Program-made: the position numbers and the translations under genes | Shown here: piece after piece, positions 9,315 through 18,518 of the stretch | Layout of the letters: the number at the start of each line of letters is the position of its first letter | Numbering within the stretch: position 1 is the first letter of the stretch | The notes under the pieces: generated by a model | What the model was told of the DNA's origin: nothing | The model's database searches: none | Seen by the model: only the letters and a program-made list of their open reading frames with translations | From: Rebecca billardiae RCC1528 | Lineage: Eukaryota; Haptophyta | NCBI GenBank assembly: GCA_965240325.2 | Contig: OZ251230.1 | Coordinates: 1,736,001-1,800,000, forward strand | DNA: 64,000 nucleotides | Direction: 5' to 3'

Positions 9315-11705
9315 ATGAAGTCGAGCCCCGCGCACCAGAATGCCGCGTTGGACGGCGGCACAACGGCGGTTGCAGGCGTGCACGACGGCATGAGAGGCGC
9401 CCCCCTCCCGACGCGCTACGTGCTCGACCGCGCTGAGGTGTTGGGCCTGCTCTGTGCCCACCTCACGGCTGAGGGGCTGACGCTCACCGCCGGCGTGCTC
9501 AGGCAGGAGGTGGCTCAGCGCGGGGCTGAGCTGGGCGCGAGCTCCTTCGAGCGGGCTGCGGACGGGCCCAGCGACCGGCTCGACGCACTCCTCGCTCGAG
9601 CCGCGGCGCATGCCGACGGCATTCCTGTGCAGCAGCACGCCCGCCAACGCGCTCAGCTCGCTGCGGATCCGCGCCGCCCGCACCGCGCCGTGCGCGTGTG
9701 CGTTGCGCGGGCATCCGGGGACGAGGCGGTCGTGCTCGTGCATGGCGAGGCTGGCGGCTGCGAGGCGCACACCCAGACGCCGCCCGAGCCCGTGCCGCCA
9801 CCGCACCCCGCGGCCCCGTGCATCACTCCGAGCGCCTCACCCGCGCGCACGCAGCCGGCGCGCGGCGTCCCAGCGCCGGCTGCGCGGCAGGCGCCGGGCA
9901 CGATGGGCGCGCACGCGGCGCTTCGGCGAGATGTACTCGACTCAGAGATGGGCACGCCCGTCGGCTCCGCCCCCGCCACCCAGCCGCATCCGGCCGGCAC
10001 CTCCGGCGCGCGCGTGCCGGCTGCCGACCATCGGTCGGCGCCCGCGGCAGCCGGCAGCCTCACCTGCACGCCTGCTCAGGGCGCGGCACAGCCGGAGGAG
10101 GCCGAGCCGGCGGAGGGCGCGGCGTGGCGGGGGCGTGAGCTGGCATTCGACGCCTACGCGCCGCCGGCGCCTCCCGAGGGCGCGCACCGGCCGCGCCACC
10201 GCACGGCAGAGCTTGCTCATGAGCGCGAGCTGCGCGGCCGCTCGCGCGAGCGGCGCGCTTCGCCGAGCGAGCGCGAGCGCCGCTGGGACCGGTCGTGGTC
10301 GAGTGGCTCGCGGTCGTCGTCAAGGCGCACGGCGTCGCCTCGGGCGCATCGTCACGAGCAGCGCCGAGCGAGCCGCGCCCACAGCCCCGAGCGCAGCCCT
10401 CGACGCGCGCGCGTGTACGAGGGACGCGGCGCGCGCGCGGTGCCACACGACTGGCCGTGTGTCGAGTGTCATGCGCTCAACTTCCCGTACACGCGGAACG
10501 GGCGCGAGCTGAAGACGCGCTGCTTCCGCTGCGGCGCGCTGTGCCCTCGCTGGGTGGAGCGGCGCGTGCGCGAGCACTCGCGCCGCGCGCATCGCGCTGG
10601 GCGGCGCGGCGGCGGTGGCGGCCGCCGCCACCGGGGCCCTGACCAGGGCAGCGACAGTGACGATGCTCACGGCAGCGACGGCGGCGGCGGCGGCGGCGGC
10701 AGCTGGTCTTGCGCCGCCTCGGACTCCGACGCGAGCGAGCGCGGCTCGGGCTCGGCGGGGCACAAGCGCGCGCGCCGAGGCTCGCGCGCGCCTGCGCGCG
10801 CCGAGCCCACCGCGCCATCGGCGCGCGGCGGCCCGACGCTCGGCTGCGTCGCGCCGGCCGGCGGCGGCGCGGCTTGCCCGACTGGCCTTACTGCGGCTCC
10901 GAAGCCAACTGCGCTCCCCGCGGACGGCGGTGCCCTTGCGGCCGCCCAGCTCGAGCTGGCGCGCGCGAAGGAGGAGGCGCTGGCCGCCGCGCTCGCGCAG
11001 CTCGCGGAGGAGCGCGCCAAGCTCGCCGAGGCCGTGCAGCTCGCACAGCGAGCGGCCACCGAGGCCGCGCGTGCGTCCGCGCGCGCTGCGCCGCCCGTGT
11101 CCTCTCCGCGTCGCGATGATGAGACGATCGCGGCCGCGCGGACGGTCGACGCGGCGCCACCCCAGGCTCAGCGCGGCGCGGCGGCGGGTACACCGCCGAG
11201 GGCTGCGAGCAATGCTCGCGCGGAGGCGTCCGCGCGGCAGCCGCCCGCCGCCGTCGCATCCGCCGCGCCCCTCGCCCAGCCCGCCCATGGCGCCCCTCTC
11301 AGCGCCGAGCGCGCGCAGCCTCAGCAGGCTGCAGCAGCTGCATCGGCAACCGAACCGCCGCCAGCCGACGCTGCTGCAGGGGACGCCGAGCAGAGCAAGA
11401 AGCGGCGCCGGCGGGGAGGGCGGGGTCGAGCAGGCGCGGCGCAAGCCGATGTGCCGAGCACGTGCGCAGACGACCTCCGGGGCGCGCTCGCGGCGACGCG
11501 CGCTCTGCAGCGCCAGGCCTTGCAGACCTGTGACGGCGCGAGCTGCGGCGGGGGGCCGTCGGCCGACGCGCCGCGCGGCGGCGCTCGGAGCCTCAAGGAG
11601 TGGCTCTGCACCGCACCGGGGTGCGCCGCCATCAACTACCCGTACGAGCGGGATGGCGCAACTGTGAAGAGCGCGTGCTACAAGTGCGGCGCACCGCGTG
11701 ATTGA
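9315..11705 (+). CDS. LisH / RS-rich protein with two RanBP2-type zinc fingers
   Basis: 796 residues from the ATG at 9315; the frame upstream opens only from a TTG. Residues ~40-70 (VLGLLCAHLTAEGLTLTAGVLRQE) fit a LisH dimerisation motif. Residues ~300-375 are Arg/Ser-rich in splicing-factor style. Residue 380 starts a zinc finger W-P-C-x2-C-x-x-L-N ... C-x2-C, and residue 763 starts another, W-L-C-x4-C-x3-N ... C-x2-C, at the extreme C-terminus; both follow the RanBP2-type W-x-C-x(2-4)-C-x3-N pattern but with a longer loop. Between them are Gly/Ser/Asp-rich stretches, a basic KRARRGSR cluster, a coiled-coil-like Ala/Glu/Lys segment (~540-592) and KKRRRRGGRGR. RanBP2-type fingers in RS-rich proteins often bind single-stranded RNA, so a nuclear RNA-processing role is likely (inference). 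Confidence 0.75.
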   Translation: MKSSPAHQNAALDGGTTAVAGVHDGMRGAPLPTRYVLDRAEVLGLLCAHLTAEGLTLTAGVLRQEVAQRGAELGASSFERAADGPSDRLDALLARAAAHADGIPVQQHARQRAQLAADPRRPHRAVRVCVARASGDEAVVLVHGEAGGCEAHTQTPPEPVPPPHPAAPCITPSASPARTQPARGVPAPAARQAPGTMGAHAALRRDVLDSEMGTPVGSAPATQPHPAGTSGARVPAADHRSAPAAAGSLTCTPAQGAAQPEEAEPAEGAAWRGRELAFDAYAPPAPPEGAHRPRHRTAELAHERELRGRSRERRASPSERERRWDRSWSSGSRSSSRRTASPRAHRHEQRRASRAHSPERSPRRARVYEGRGARAVPHDWPCVECHALNFPYTRNGRELKTRCFRCGALCPRWVERRVREHSRRAHRAGRRGGGGGRRHRGPDQGSDSDDAHGSDGGGGGGGSWSCAASDSDASERGSGSAGHKRARRGSRAPARAEPTAPSARGGPTLGCVAPAGGGAACPTGLTAAPKPTALPADGGALAAAQLELARAKEEALAAALAQLAEERAKLAEAVQLAQRAATEAARASARAAPPVSSPRRDDETIAAARTVDAAPPQAQRGAAAGTPPRAASNARAEASARQPPAAVASAAPLAQPAHGAPLSAERAQPQQAAAAASATEPPPADAAAGDAEQSKKRRRRGGRGRAGAAQADVPSTCADDLRGALAATRALQRQALQTCDGASCGGGPSADAPRGGARSLKEWLCTAPGCAAINYPYERDGATVKSACYKCGAPRD

Positions 11706-12028
11706 TCTGCGGGAGCAGCCGACGGGCGCAGCGTCGTGCCACATCAGGGTCAAGCTCCGCAGTAATTCCCACGGCGAAATTCCCACGCGCTGCTAGTGCT
11801 GGCGGGGCTCATCATTGTCGATCGTCGTCATCACGCTATATCGTCCGGATTATTGGCTATACGACATTCAGTACGACATACATCACCTGGCGGGACTCGG
11901 ACTCATCTGATAGCTGCTCGGACTTCGGTCTCGGACGAGCTGACAGGCCTCGAGGACTGAGACTCTGTGACCGGTAGAGGCTGATGAGCAGGCTGAGACG
12001 CCGTGACATTTATTTTATTAATATATAT
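11706..12028. other. Intergenic, no gene seen
   Basis: About 320 bp of 3' flank, ending in an AT-rich run (TTTATTTTATTAATATATAT) directly against the end of the mobile element. Confidence 0.4.
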
Positions 12029-13608
12029 ATGACCGCGTTCCGCGGTCCTTTTCCGTAGAACGAACGTAGTTCAGGGCCCGCGGTGGCGGTGCACCCTCCA
12101 TCGCAGTCGTCTATTGACAGACCCGGAGTTGCATGCCCGTACAACTAGACTCCAGCGGCGCGCCGCCGCCCGCCGCGCCGGGCGCGGGCCCATCGCACTT
12201 CGCAGCCGCCGGCGCGGCGCCGATTGTGTACAGGCGGATGCGACGAGGCGTGATCGACGCATGAGCGCGACTCCACGTGCACGCCAGGCCACGCGAAGCT
12301 GACAGCCAGGGAGCACGGTGCGGGGCCGCGGATTCGTTCGGGCCGCTGCTGCTGACTGACCGCTGTGGCGCTGTCCCGCGGGTCACCGCGCACCGGCAGC
12401 GCCAGGATAGTAGATGATTTGCACTGGTCCGAGTAGGGTTCGACCAGCGCCTGCGCGACGGCCGACAGGCGGGCGCGAGGCGTGATCGACGCATGAGCGC
12501 AACTCTACGTGCACGCCAGGCCACGCGGAGCTGACAGCCCGAGGGAGCACGGTGCCGAGGTCGGATGTGCGAGCGGGCACCAGTCACGGATCGTTCGCGC
12601 ACGCCGCGCGTGCACGGGCTGACACACCTCGATCAGGCTCGGCACGCGTTGCAGAGGCACAGCCAGCTCTGGGGACGTCACGCACCACCGTCGCCCGCGC
12701 AGCTCGTCCTCCTCGTAGAGTACCGTTCAGTTCCGAGGCGTAGCCCTCGCTCAGAGTCGACCGTCGACGATGGACTCGGATCGTCGGCGCTCCCCGGAAA
12801 GGCATGGCAAGGGCGGCGCGTGGTGAAGTCGAAGACTCAGAGATCGATCAGTCCGGCATCAGGCGCCGCTGCCCCCGAGCTTGCGAGAGCCCGAATACAG
12901 GGCGGCTGCCGCGGCGCGGCCGGGGCGCCCCGCGGCGACCGGGCGCGCGGCCGCGCGCAGGCATCGACACGGGGCGGCGGGGGCGCGCGGAGTGAGCGGG
13001 GGCACGAACGCGATGTCGACGGCAGTCGGGACCCGCCGCAGCCGCGCGCTCCAGGCGCCACTCGCCGCGCGCACCTGCCCATCGCCGTCCTCGCCCGTCG
13101 GTCGCTCGTGGCTCGCCTCCTCGGAGCTCCTGGCGCCGCAGCCGCGGCGTACAAACGCGGGCCGCTAACACGCCGCGCGCGCCGCGCCCCCTCCGGCTCC
13201 GACTATACGGATAGTTGCGGCGGGTATTTTCAATGTCTCGCACTATTGAAGTTGGTTGGACGATTATGTCAACGGTCGTTCTTGGCATCTTGCAGCGGCG
13301 AGGCCATATTATTTTACTATGGTCACACTACATTAAGGAGAGTCTACCCACAATTACCCTGCCTCGCACACTTGGGCGTGGGTTTCGTTGATTCCTCTGT
13401 TCACTATTCAAGACGGCGGACGCGTCCTTTTTCGACGAGGATGCACCTGTAAGGGAGTCTCAAAATTCGAAACTCGGTCTCCTCCAGCCCTAAAATCGTC
13501 CCCCGTGGCCCGTCCCTTTTTTCTTTGATCAAAGATCTTTTTGAAACGTGGTTCGGGCCCGCTGGTGCGGGCTCCACGCTGCGCGCTCCGCCCTGCACCG
13601 CGGGCCAT
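12029..13608 (-). mobile_element. ATGRCC-type element, copy 1 (about 1.58 kb, reverse orientation)
   Basis: In element orientation it starts at 13608 with ATGGCCCGCGGTGCAGGGCG and ends at 12029 with GACCGCGGAACGCGGTCAT, a perfect terminal hairpin (7-bp stem, 3-nt loop). The first ~400 bp are nearly the same as copy 2 at 26647, including an AAAGATCTTT/TTTGATCAAA palindromic cluster. A second shared block (12980-13060) corresponds to 27150-27250 and 53385-53480. The rest differs from other copies. It contains an internal direct duplication of ~85 bp (12238-12322 and 12473-12556). No transposase is seen and no clear target-site duplication; the flank next to the hairpin end is an (AT)n run. Confidence 0.7.
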
Positions 13609-14097
13609 AATAAAAGTGATGATATAGACGCGAGTATATAGGGTGAGCGGGCCGGGTGGCCCGCGAGCCGGGGGGCGCCGCGGCTCGGCGTAACCAGGCC
13701 CGGGCTGGGGTGGCTCGAATGTCTCATGACTGCTGGGTCGTTGGCCCGACCGCCCGAGCGTCACATCACACATGGCGGCAAACCTGGAACCTGCGACCAT
13801 GCCGATGAGTGCGGCGGCCGATGCGCGGATGGCGGCAGGTCCACAGGCTGCACAACGGCGCCGGCGACATGCGCGGCCCAGCGACACGTTCCGCGCATAC
13901 GTAGGAATAAGTAGGGGTCGTGCGCCCGTCAATCATTCAAGAAGTGGCCAGCAAGGTCACTCAAGGATGAGGCCAGGCGGTGTCGAGGTCAGGCGCAATC
14001 TTCGCCGCTTCAAGACACGCGACGACTATCCGTGATGTCGGGACGTGATGGGAGACAGGCCGTGCACGCCGGAGGCTGCCGAGCGGTGGCCGCACGG
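13609..14097. other. Intergenic, no gene seen
   Basis: About 490 bp between the mobile element and the 3' end of the nucleolin-like gene. It must hold that gene's 3' UTR. Short frames show no coding character. Confidence 0.4.
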
Positions 14098-15140
14098 TCA
14101 AAAACTGATCTTCTTGCCGGAGAACTCCTGCGTGGCCGCGCGCGCGCGCGACGCACACGCATCGTAAGGGGTGCGCCACCCACCGCGCGCAATTGCTCGC
14201 AGCCCGCGCCGCGCCGGGGCGCGGCGAGGGGAGCAGCGCAGCGCAGGCAGGCGCGCGCGCGCGTCGCGCGCGCACCTGGATGGCGCCGCTCCCGCGCGCC
14301 CTGCCACTCCCCATGCCGCCGCGGGCGGAGCCACGCCCGCCGCCCCGCGCGGAGCCGCGCCCGCCCCCACGGCCGCTCCCCGGCGTCGCGCCGCCGGCAA
14401 AGCCGCCAGCGCCGCGCCCGCCTCCTCCGCTGCCCTTGTCTTCTGCGAGCGTGACGCGCATCGAGCGACCGGCCATGTCCGTGCCGTTCAGCTCGAGCGC
14501 GCGCTGCGCCGCCTCGGCCGTGCTGAACTGCACGTGCGCCCAGCCCGCGGGGCGCGACGGGTCCATCTTGTCCTTCCCCAGCCTCACCTCCTCCACGGGG
14601 CCACACGGGCTGAACGCGGCGCGCAGCTCGTCCTCGGTCGCCTTGAAGCTCAGGTTGGCGACGAAGAGCCTCTTGCTGCCGGCAGCGGGGGGCGCGCTCG
14701 CGCCGCCCGCCGCCTTCGCCGCCTCGGTGATCTCGACGGTGCGCCCGCTGAGCTCGCGCCCGGAGAAGCCGATCAGCCGGCGGAGGTTCTCCGAGCCGTC
14801 GACGCTCACAAACGCAACGCCTCGGTGGTGGCTGCTGTCCGTGCGCGTCGGCATGTGGATCTCGAGCACGGCACCGCAGCCGGAGGGCGCGACAAAGTCT
14901 CTGATCATCTGGTCCGTGATCTCGTACGGCAGGCCCTTGAGGATGGCGGTCTTGCTCTCCGCGCCCGCGCGCGCCATCTTGGCCGCCGGCTCGGAGCCGC
15001 CCGCGTCGAGCTTGCGCTTGCCCGCGGCGGCGCCGCCGTCGCCGCTCGAGTCGTCGTCGTCGTCATCGTCGTCGTCGTCACTCGACTCCTCCTCGTCCTG
15101 CGCGTCGTCATCGCTGGATGAGTCGTCATCGTCGTCGTCG

Positions 15141-15172
<32 letters not shown>

Positions 15173-15272
15173 GTCATCGTCGTCGTCGTCGTCGTCGCTC
15201 TCCTCGTCCTTCGGGCCGACGAGCTTCGGCGCGGCCGCGGGCGTCGCCACCGGCCCATCGTCGCTGCTGTCG

Positions 15273-15322
<50 letters not shown>

Positions 15323-15919
15323 CGAGCTGGCAGGCTTGGGCGCGTTCAGCGCGGGCGGAGGCGGCACCGCATCGTCGCTGTCATCGTCGCTCTCGCTGTC
15401 GCTCGAGGAGTCGTCGTCGCTCGAGTCGGCGCGCTCGGCAGCCGCAGGCTGCGCCGGGCGGCCGTTGGCCACAGCGCGCTGCGCGGCCTCCTCGCTGCTA
15501 CTGGCGCTGCTGCTGTCGTCGTCGCTGCTGTCGTCGTCATCGGCGGGCGCGGGCGTCGCCACCCGCGGCGCAGGCGCGGCCGGCTTCTCGACATCATCCT
15601 CGTCGTCGCTGTCGTCGCTGCTGCTGTCGTCGTCGTCGTCATCGATGCCGCCGCCAGCGACCGGCGCAGGCGCGGCCGCAGGCCGTTCACTCTCGGAGTC
15701 GCTGTCGTCGTCATCGTCGCTGCTGTCGCTGCTGTCGTCAGAGCTGGGCACGGCGGGAGGCTTCGCGGGCGCCTCGTCGCCGTCCTCCTCATCGCTGTCG
15801 TCTTCGTCCTCGTCGCTCTCGCTGACCGCTGCCACCGCCTTGGCCGGGAGAGCCGCCTGCGCTGCAGCACCGCCGCCGTCGCTGCTGCTGTCGTCGTCGC
15901 TGGAGCTATCGCTCGAGCT

Positions 15920-15953
<34 letters not shown>

Positions 15954-16180
15954 TCGGAGCTATCGCCATCGCCAGCACGCTTCGCCCCGGCGGGGCTCGG
16001 GCCGCCAGCCTTCGCCTGATGCGCGCGCGTCAGCTGCGCGAGGGGAATCGTGCCAGGCGGCAGCGGCGCGGGCGTCTTCTTCGTCTCTCGGACGAGGGCG
16101 TCCGCAGTGCGCTGCAGGCCCTTACTCTTGAGGAAGTCGAACACGAGCGACAGGGTCAGCGGGTCCGATGGGCCTTCCAT
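14098..16180 (-). CDS. Nucleolin-like protein: LisH, acidic Ser/Asp tracts, two RRMs, RGG tail; two exons
   Basis: Exons are 16180-14276 and 14127-14098 (minus). The 148-nt intron has donor CAG|GTGCGC and acceptor CACGCAG|GAG, phase 0. Reading through the intron adds a long basic tail, whereas splicing gives the short end IQ-EFSGKKISF. The protein has 644 residues from the ATG at 16180. Residues ~7-35 (LTLSLVFDFLKSKGLQRTADAL) are a LisH motif, as in Nopp140/SRP40. Residues ~85-395 alternate long Asp/Ser runs, typical CK2 substrate tracts. RRM1 (~406-480) has RNP2 ILKGLPY and RNP1 RGVAFVSV; RRM2 (~500-575) has RNP2 LFVANLSF and RNP1-like GWAHVQF. A Gly/Arg box follows (~580-632). The combination points to a nucleolar pre-rRNA processing factor. 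Confidence 0.88.
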
Positions 16181-16622
16181 CGCAGCCTTCGCGCCGGCCA
16201 GCTCTCGGCTGCACACGGAGGACACGCCACGTCGTCGCGGGTTTCGGTGCCGAGCTTTGCGTGGTCCAGGCCGCGATCGCGCAAAAGCCTTGCGGCCGTG
16301 AGTCGTAGTGCCGGAACGATGGCGCCGTGCGTGCCGGTGGGTTTATTGAGTTTTGACAGGTTTGACAAAAGAAAAGAAAAGAAAACGCCGTCATCGTTCT
16401 CCCCAGAATGATGCTGGCCAGATCTCGAGATCCATGCTCGTGTGCCCGTTCACACCCGTAAAACTTTCAAAACGTGTTTTTCCTGAAAACGATACTACGT
16501 ACTACTATGACGTCAGCCCTTTTGCCGCGGTTCAGCGCGCCAATAACCCAGGCTGAGGCACTCGGGCGCGGTTAATGTCGTAAATCACTGGCCACGCAAT
16601 CAGTATGAGTTAAGCTACTTAC
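16181..16622. other. Intergenic, 5' flank of the nucleolin-like gene
   Basis: About 440 bp. It includes an A-rich AAAGAAAAGAAAAGAAAACG tract at 16366-16387. No gene seen. Confidence 0.4.
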
Positions 16623-16876
16623 TCGAGTCCAACTACTACTAACTTCGGCGAGTCCAACTACTACTAACTTCGGCGAGTCCAACTACGACTACTAACTTCG
16701 GCGAGTCCAACTACTACTAACTTCGGCGAGTCCAACTACTACTAACTTCGGCGAGTCCAACTACTACTAACTCAGGCGAGTCCAACTACTACTAACTTCG
16801 GCGAGTCCAACTACTACCAACTTCGGCGAGTCCAACTACTACTAACTCAGGCGAGTCCAACTACTATTAACTTCGG
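16623..16876 (+). repeat. Minisatellite of about ten 25-bp units
   Basis: Tandem units of CGAGTCCAACTACTACTAAC plus TTCGG; variants have TCAGG instead of TTCGG, one unit has a 3-bp insertion (CTACGACTACTAAC) near 16687 and one has CTACTACCAAC. Units abut with no spacers, so this is not a CRISPR array. No coding frame is evident. Confidence 0.9.
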
Positions 16877-17393
16877 CCACAACATCACCCACCAGCTGCT
16901 GACCAAGAACAGGCTACACCATCGTCCACCATGACCTGCCACTGACCAAGTAGGCGACGACATCATCCGCACCAGCTGCTGACCAAGTAGGGGACGGCCT
17001 GGCCGACGCCAACATGCTCACTCGCCTTTGATTTCGTACCCATGCACTTCCTGGTGGGCCTGACGACGTCCGGACGACGACAACAACGACATCCGCCATG
17101 GGGACCAACATCAACGCGCTCACACCACTGCCACTGCTGCAAGCTTCGACCAGTACCACTACAGACGAATCAGGAGAGCTGCGCCCTCGTGCCTGTGTCT
17201 TTAAATCATAGAATTAGTCTACTTGGCGGCCGCACAGCTGCACGCGGGCACGCTGCCGATCAGTGGTTAGGGTCCACAAGTTCACCTCGTGGACTCGAGC
17301 GTCGGCATGCATGGTGAGTGCTTCGTGGCGCCGTGGGCGTGAGCGGGCGTCACACTACGATCGCCGCCTGCCCGGGCCGCCGCCCCAACGCGA
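16877..17393. other. Intergenic with a short dispersed repeat
   Basis: About 520 bp after the minisatellite. ACCAGCTGCTGACCAAG occurs twice (16890 and 16971). Positions 17166-17220 match 31456-31512 on the opposite strand (block CGAATCAGGAGA ... CTGTGTC-TTAAATCATAGAAT-AGTCT), a small dispersed repeat. No gene is recognised. Confidence 0.45.
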
Positions 17394-18518
17394 TTAGCGC
17401 GCACTGCGCGCGCCTGCGACCGCGGCCGCTGGCTCGGAGGCGGACGTCGCGTACAGATCCCGTGGCGGCGGCACGGGTAGGAGCTGCTGCCGCAGCTCGA
17501 CACGGTTGCAGCGCTCCGACGCGCGCGCCGCGTCGCGCAGCGCGCAGCGGATCAGCGACCGTCGCAGCCCGAACGCTTGCACGCCGAGCAGCCTGCTGAC
17601 GAGGACGGAGATGCGCCAGAGGGGCACGAGCAGCGCCAGCCGCACGGAGATCGCCACGAAGGTGCCGAGCGAGCTCGGCTCGTGTCGGGCGGCGTGCCTC
17701 ACCTTCGCGAGGATCTGCGGGCGCAGGTGCAGCAGCGCTTGCTGCGGGAGCGGGAGGGCGACAGAGCCGTGGGGAGCGCGGGTGGCGGTGAGCGCGCGCC
17801 GGCGGCGCGTTCCGCCGCGTGCGCAGCAGCGGGGGGGAAATGGCTGCGGCCGTGCGTGCGGGGCGGGGGGGCGGGGCGTGCACACCTGCAGGTCCATCTC
17901 CGCGCGCCACGGCGTGAAGAGCGCGCCCGGCTTCGACTCGGCGTCGCCGCGCGCGTCCACGCGGCTCCCGACCGGGCAGCCCGCCGGGACGGCCATCGCC
18001 TGAAGCTTGGAGAGCGATTCGCTCATCGCCTCGGTGGCGCACATGGCCCACGACTCGGCCCACCATCGCGCGAGTGGCATGCGCCAGTGCACGTACGAGC
18101 CGACGAGCAGGGCGAGGCGCCGCGGCTGCTCGAGCGTCGCCGAGAGCACGCGCGACGCCGAGAAGATCGGCTGCGAGATCCCGTAGCCGCGTAGAATGCG
18201 CTGCGCCTCCTCGGTCGCCGTCCTCTGGACGGCGCGGGCGCAGCGCGCGCCCTCGTTGCGGAGGGCGATCTGGAGAGCCATCACGTCGTGCGACAGGATG
18301 CGGAGCACGCTTTCCCGCACCGCCTCGGCGTGCGACGCGAGTGGCGGCTGCTCGTTGGCGAGCGCAATGTTGACGCGCGGCGCTCGCCGCACCACATGTG
18401 CGCGCAGCCTCGGAGGGAATGCGGCTAGTGCGCGCGGGCGGAGCAGCGCGGCGTGTCGCAGCGAGCCCACGCACAGCAGCTGCGCCGCGACGAGGGTGAG
18501 CGCCGCCACCAGCCGCAT
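17394..18518 (-). CDS. Unknown protein with N-terminal leader; probable two exons
   Basis: The frame is open from the ATG at 18518 to TAA at 17394. A probable 144-nt intron lies at 17885-17742 (donor CTGCAG|GTGTGC, acceptor CTCCCGCAG|CAA, phase 0); its length is a multiple of three so the frame stays open either way. Removing it deletes an atypical Pro/Arg/Cys stretch and leaves 326 residues. Residues 1-20 (MRLVAALTLVAAQLLCVGSL) form a signal-type hydrophobic leader, followed by an Arg/Ala/Leu-rich acid-poor segment, which together resemble a bipartite plastid-targeting presequence of secondary algae (inference). The middle is helical (ESVLRILSHDVMALQIALRNEG), and a hydrophobic segment GTFVAISVRLALLVPLWRI lies near the C-terminus. 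No family is recognised. Confidence 0.5.
   Translation of the reverse strand: MRLVAALTLVAAQLLCVGSLRHAALLRPRALAAFPPRLRAHVVRRAPRVNIALANEQPPLASHAEAVRESVLRILSHDVMALQIALRNEGARCARAVQRTATEEAQRILRGYGISQPIFSASRVLSATLEQPRRLALLVGSYVHWRMPLARWWAESWAMCATEAMSESLSKLQAMAVPAGCPVGSRVDARGDAESKPGALFTPWRAEMDLQVCTPRPPAPHARPQPFPPRCCARGGTRRRRALTATRAPHGSVALPLPQQALLHLRPQILAKVRHAARHEPSSLGTFVAISVRLALLVPLWRISVLVSRLLGVQAFGLRRSLIRCALRDAARASERCNRVELRQQLLPVPPPRDLYATSASEPAAAVAGARSAR

Noticed and set aside
14193-16019. Long plus-strand open frame with poly-Ser runs
   Set aside because: It is the antisense of the Asp/Ser tracts of the nucleolin-like gene; GTC/GAC repeats keep all frames open.
16623-16876. CRISPR array
   Set aside because: Units abut directly with no unique spacers and the context is eukaryotic; it is a minisatellite.
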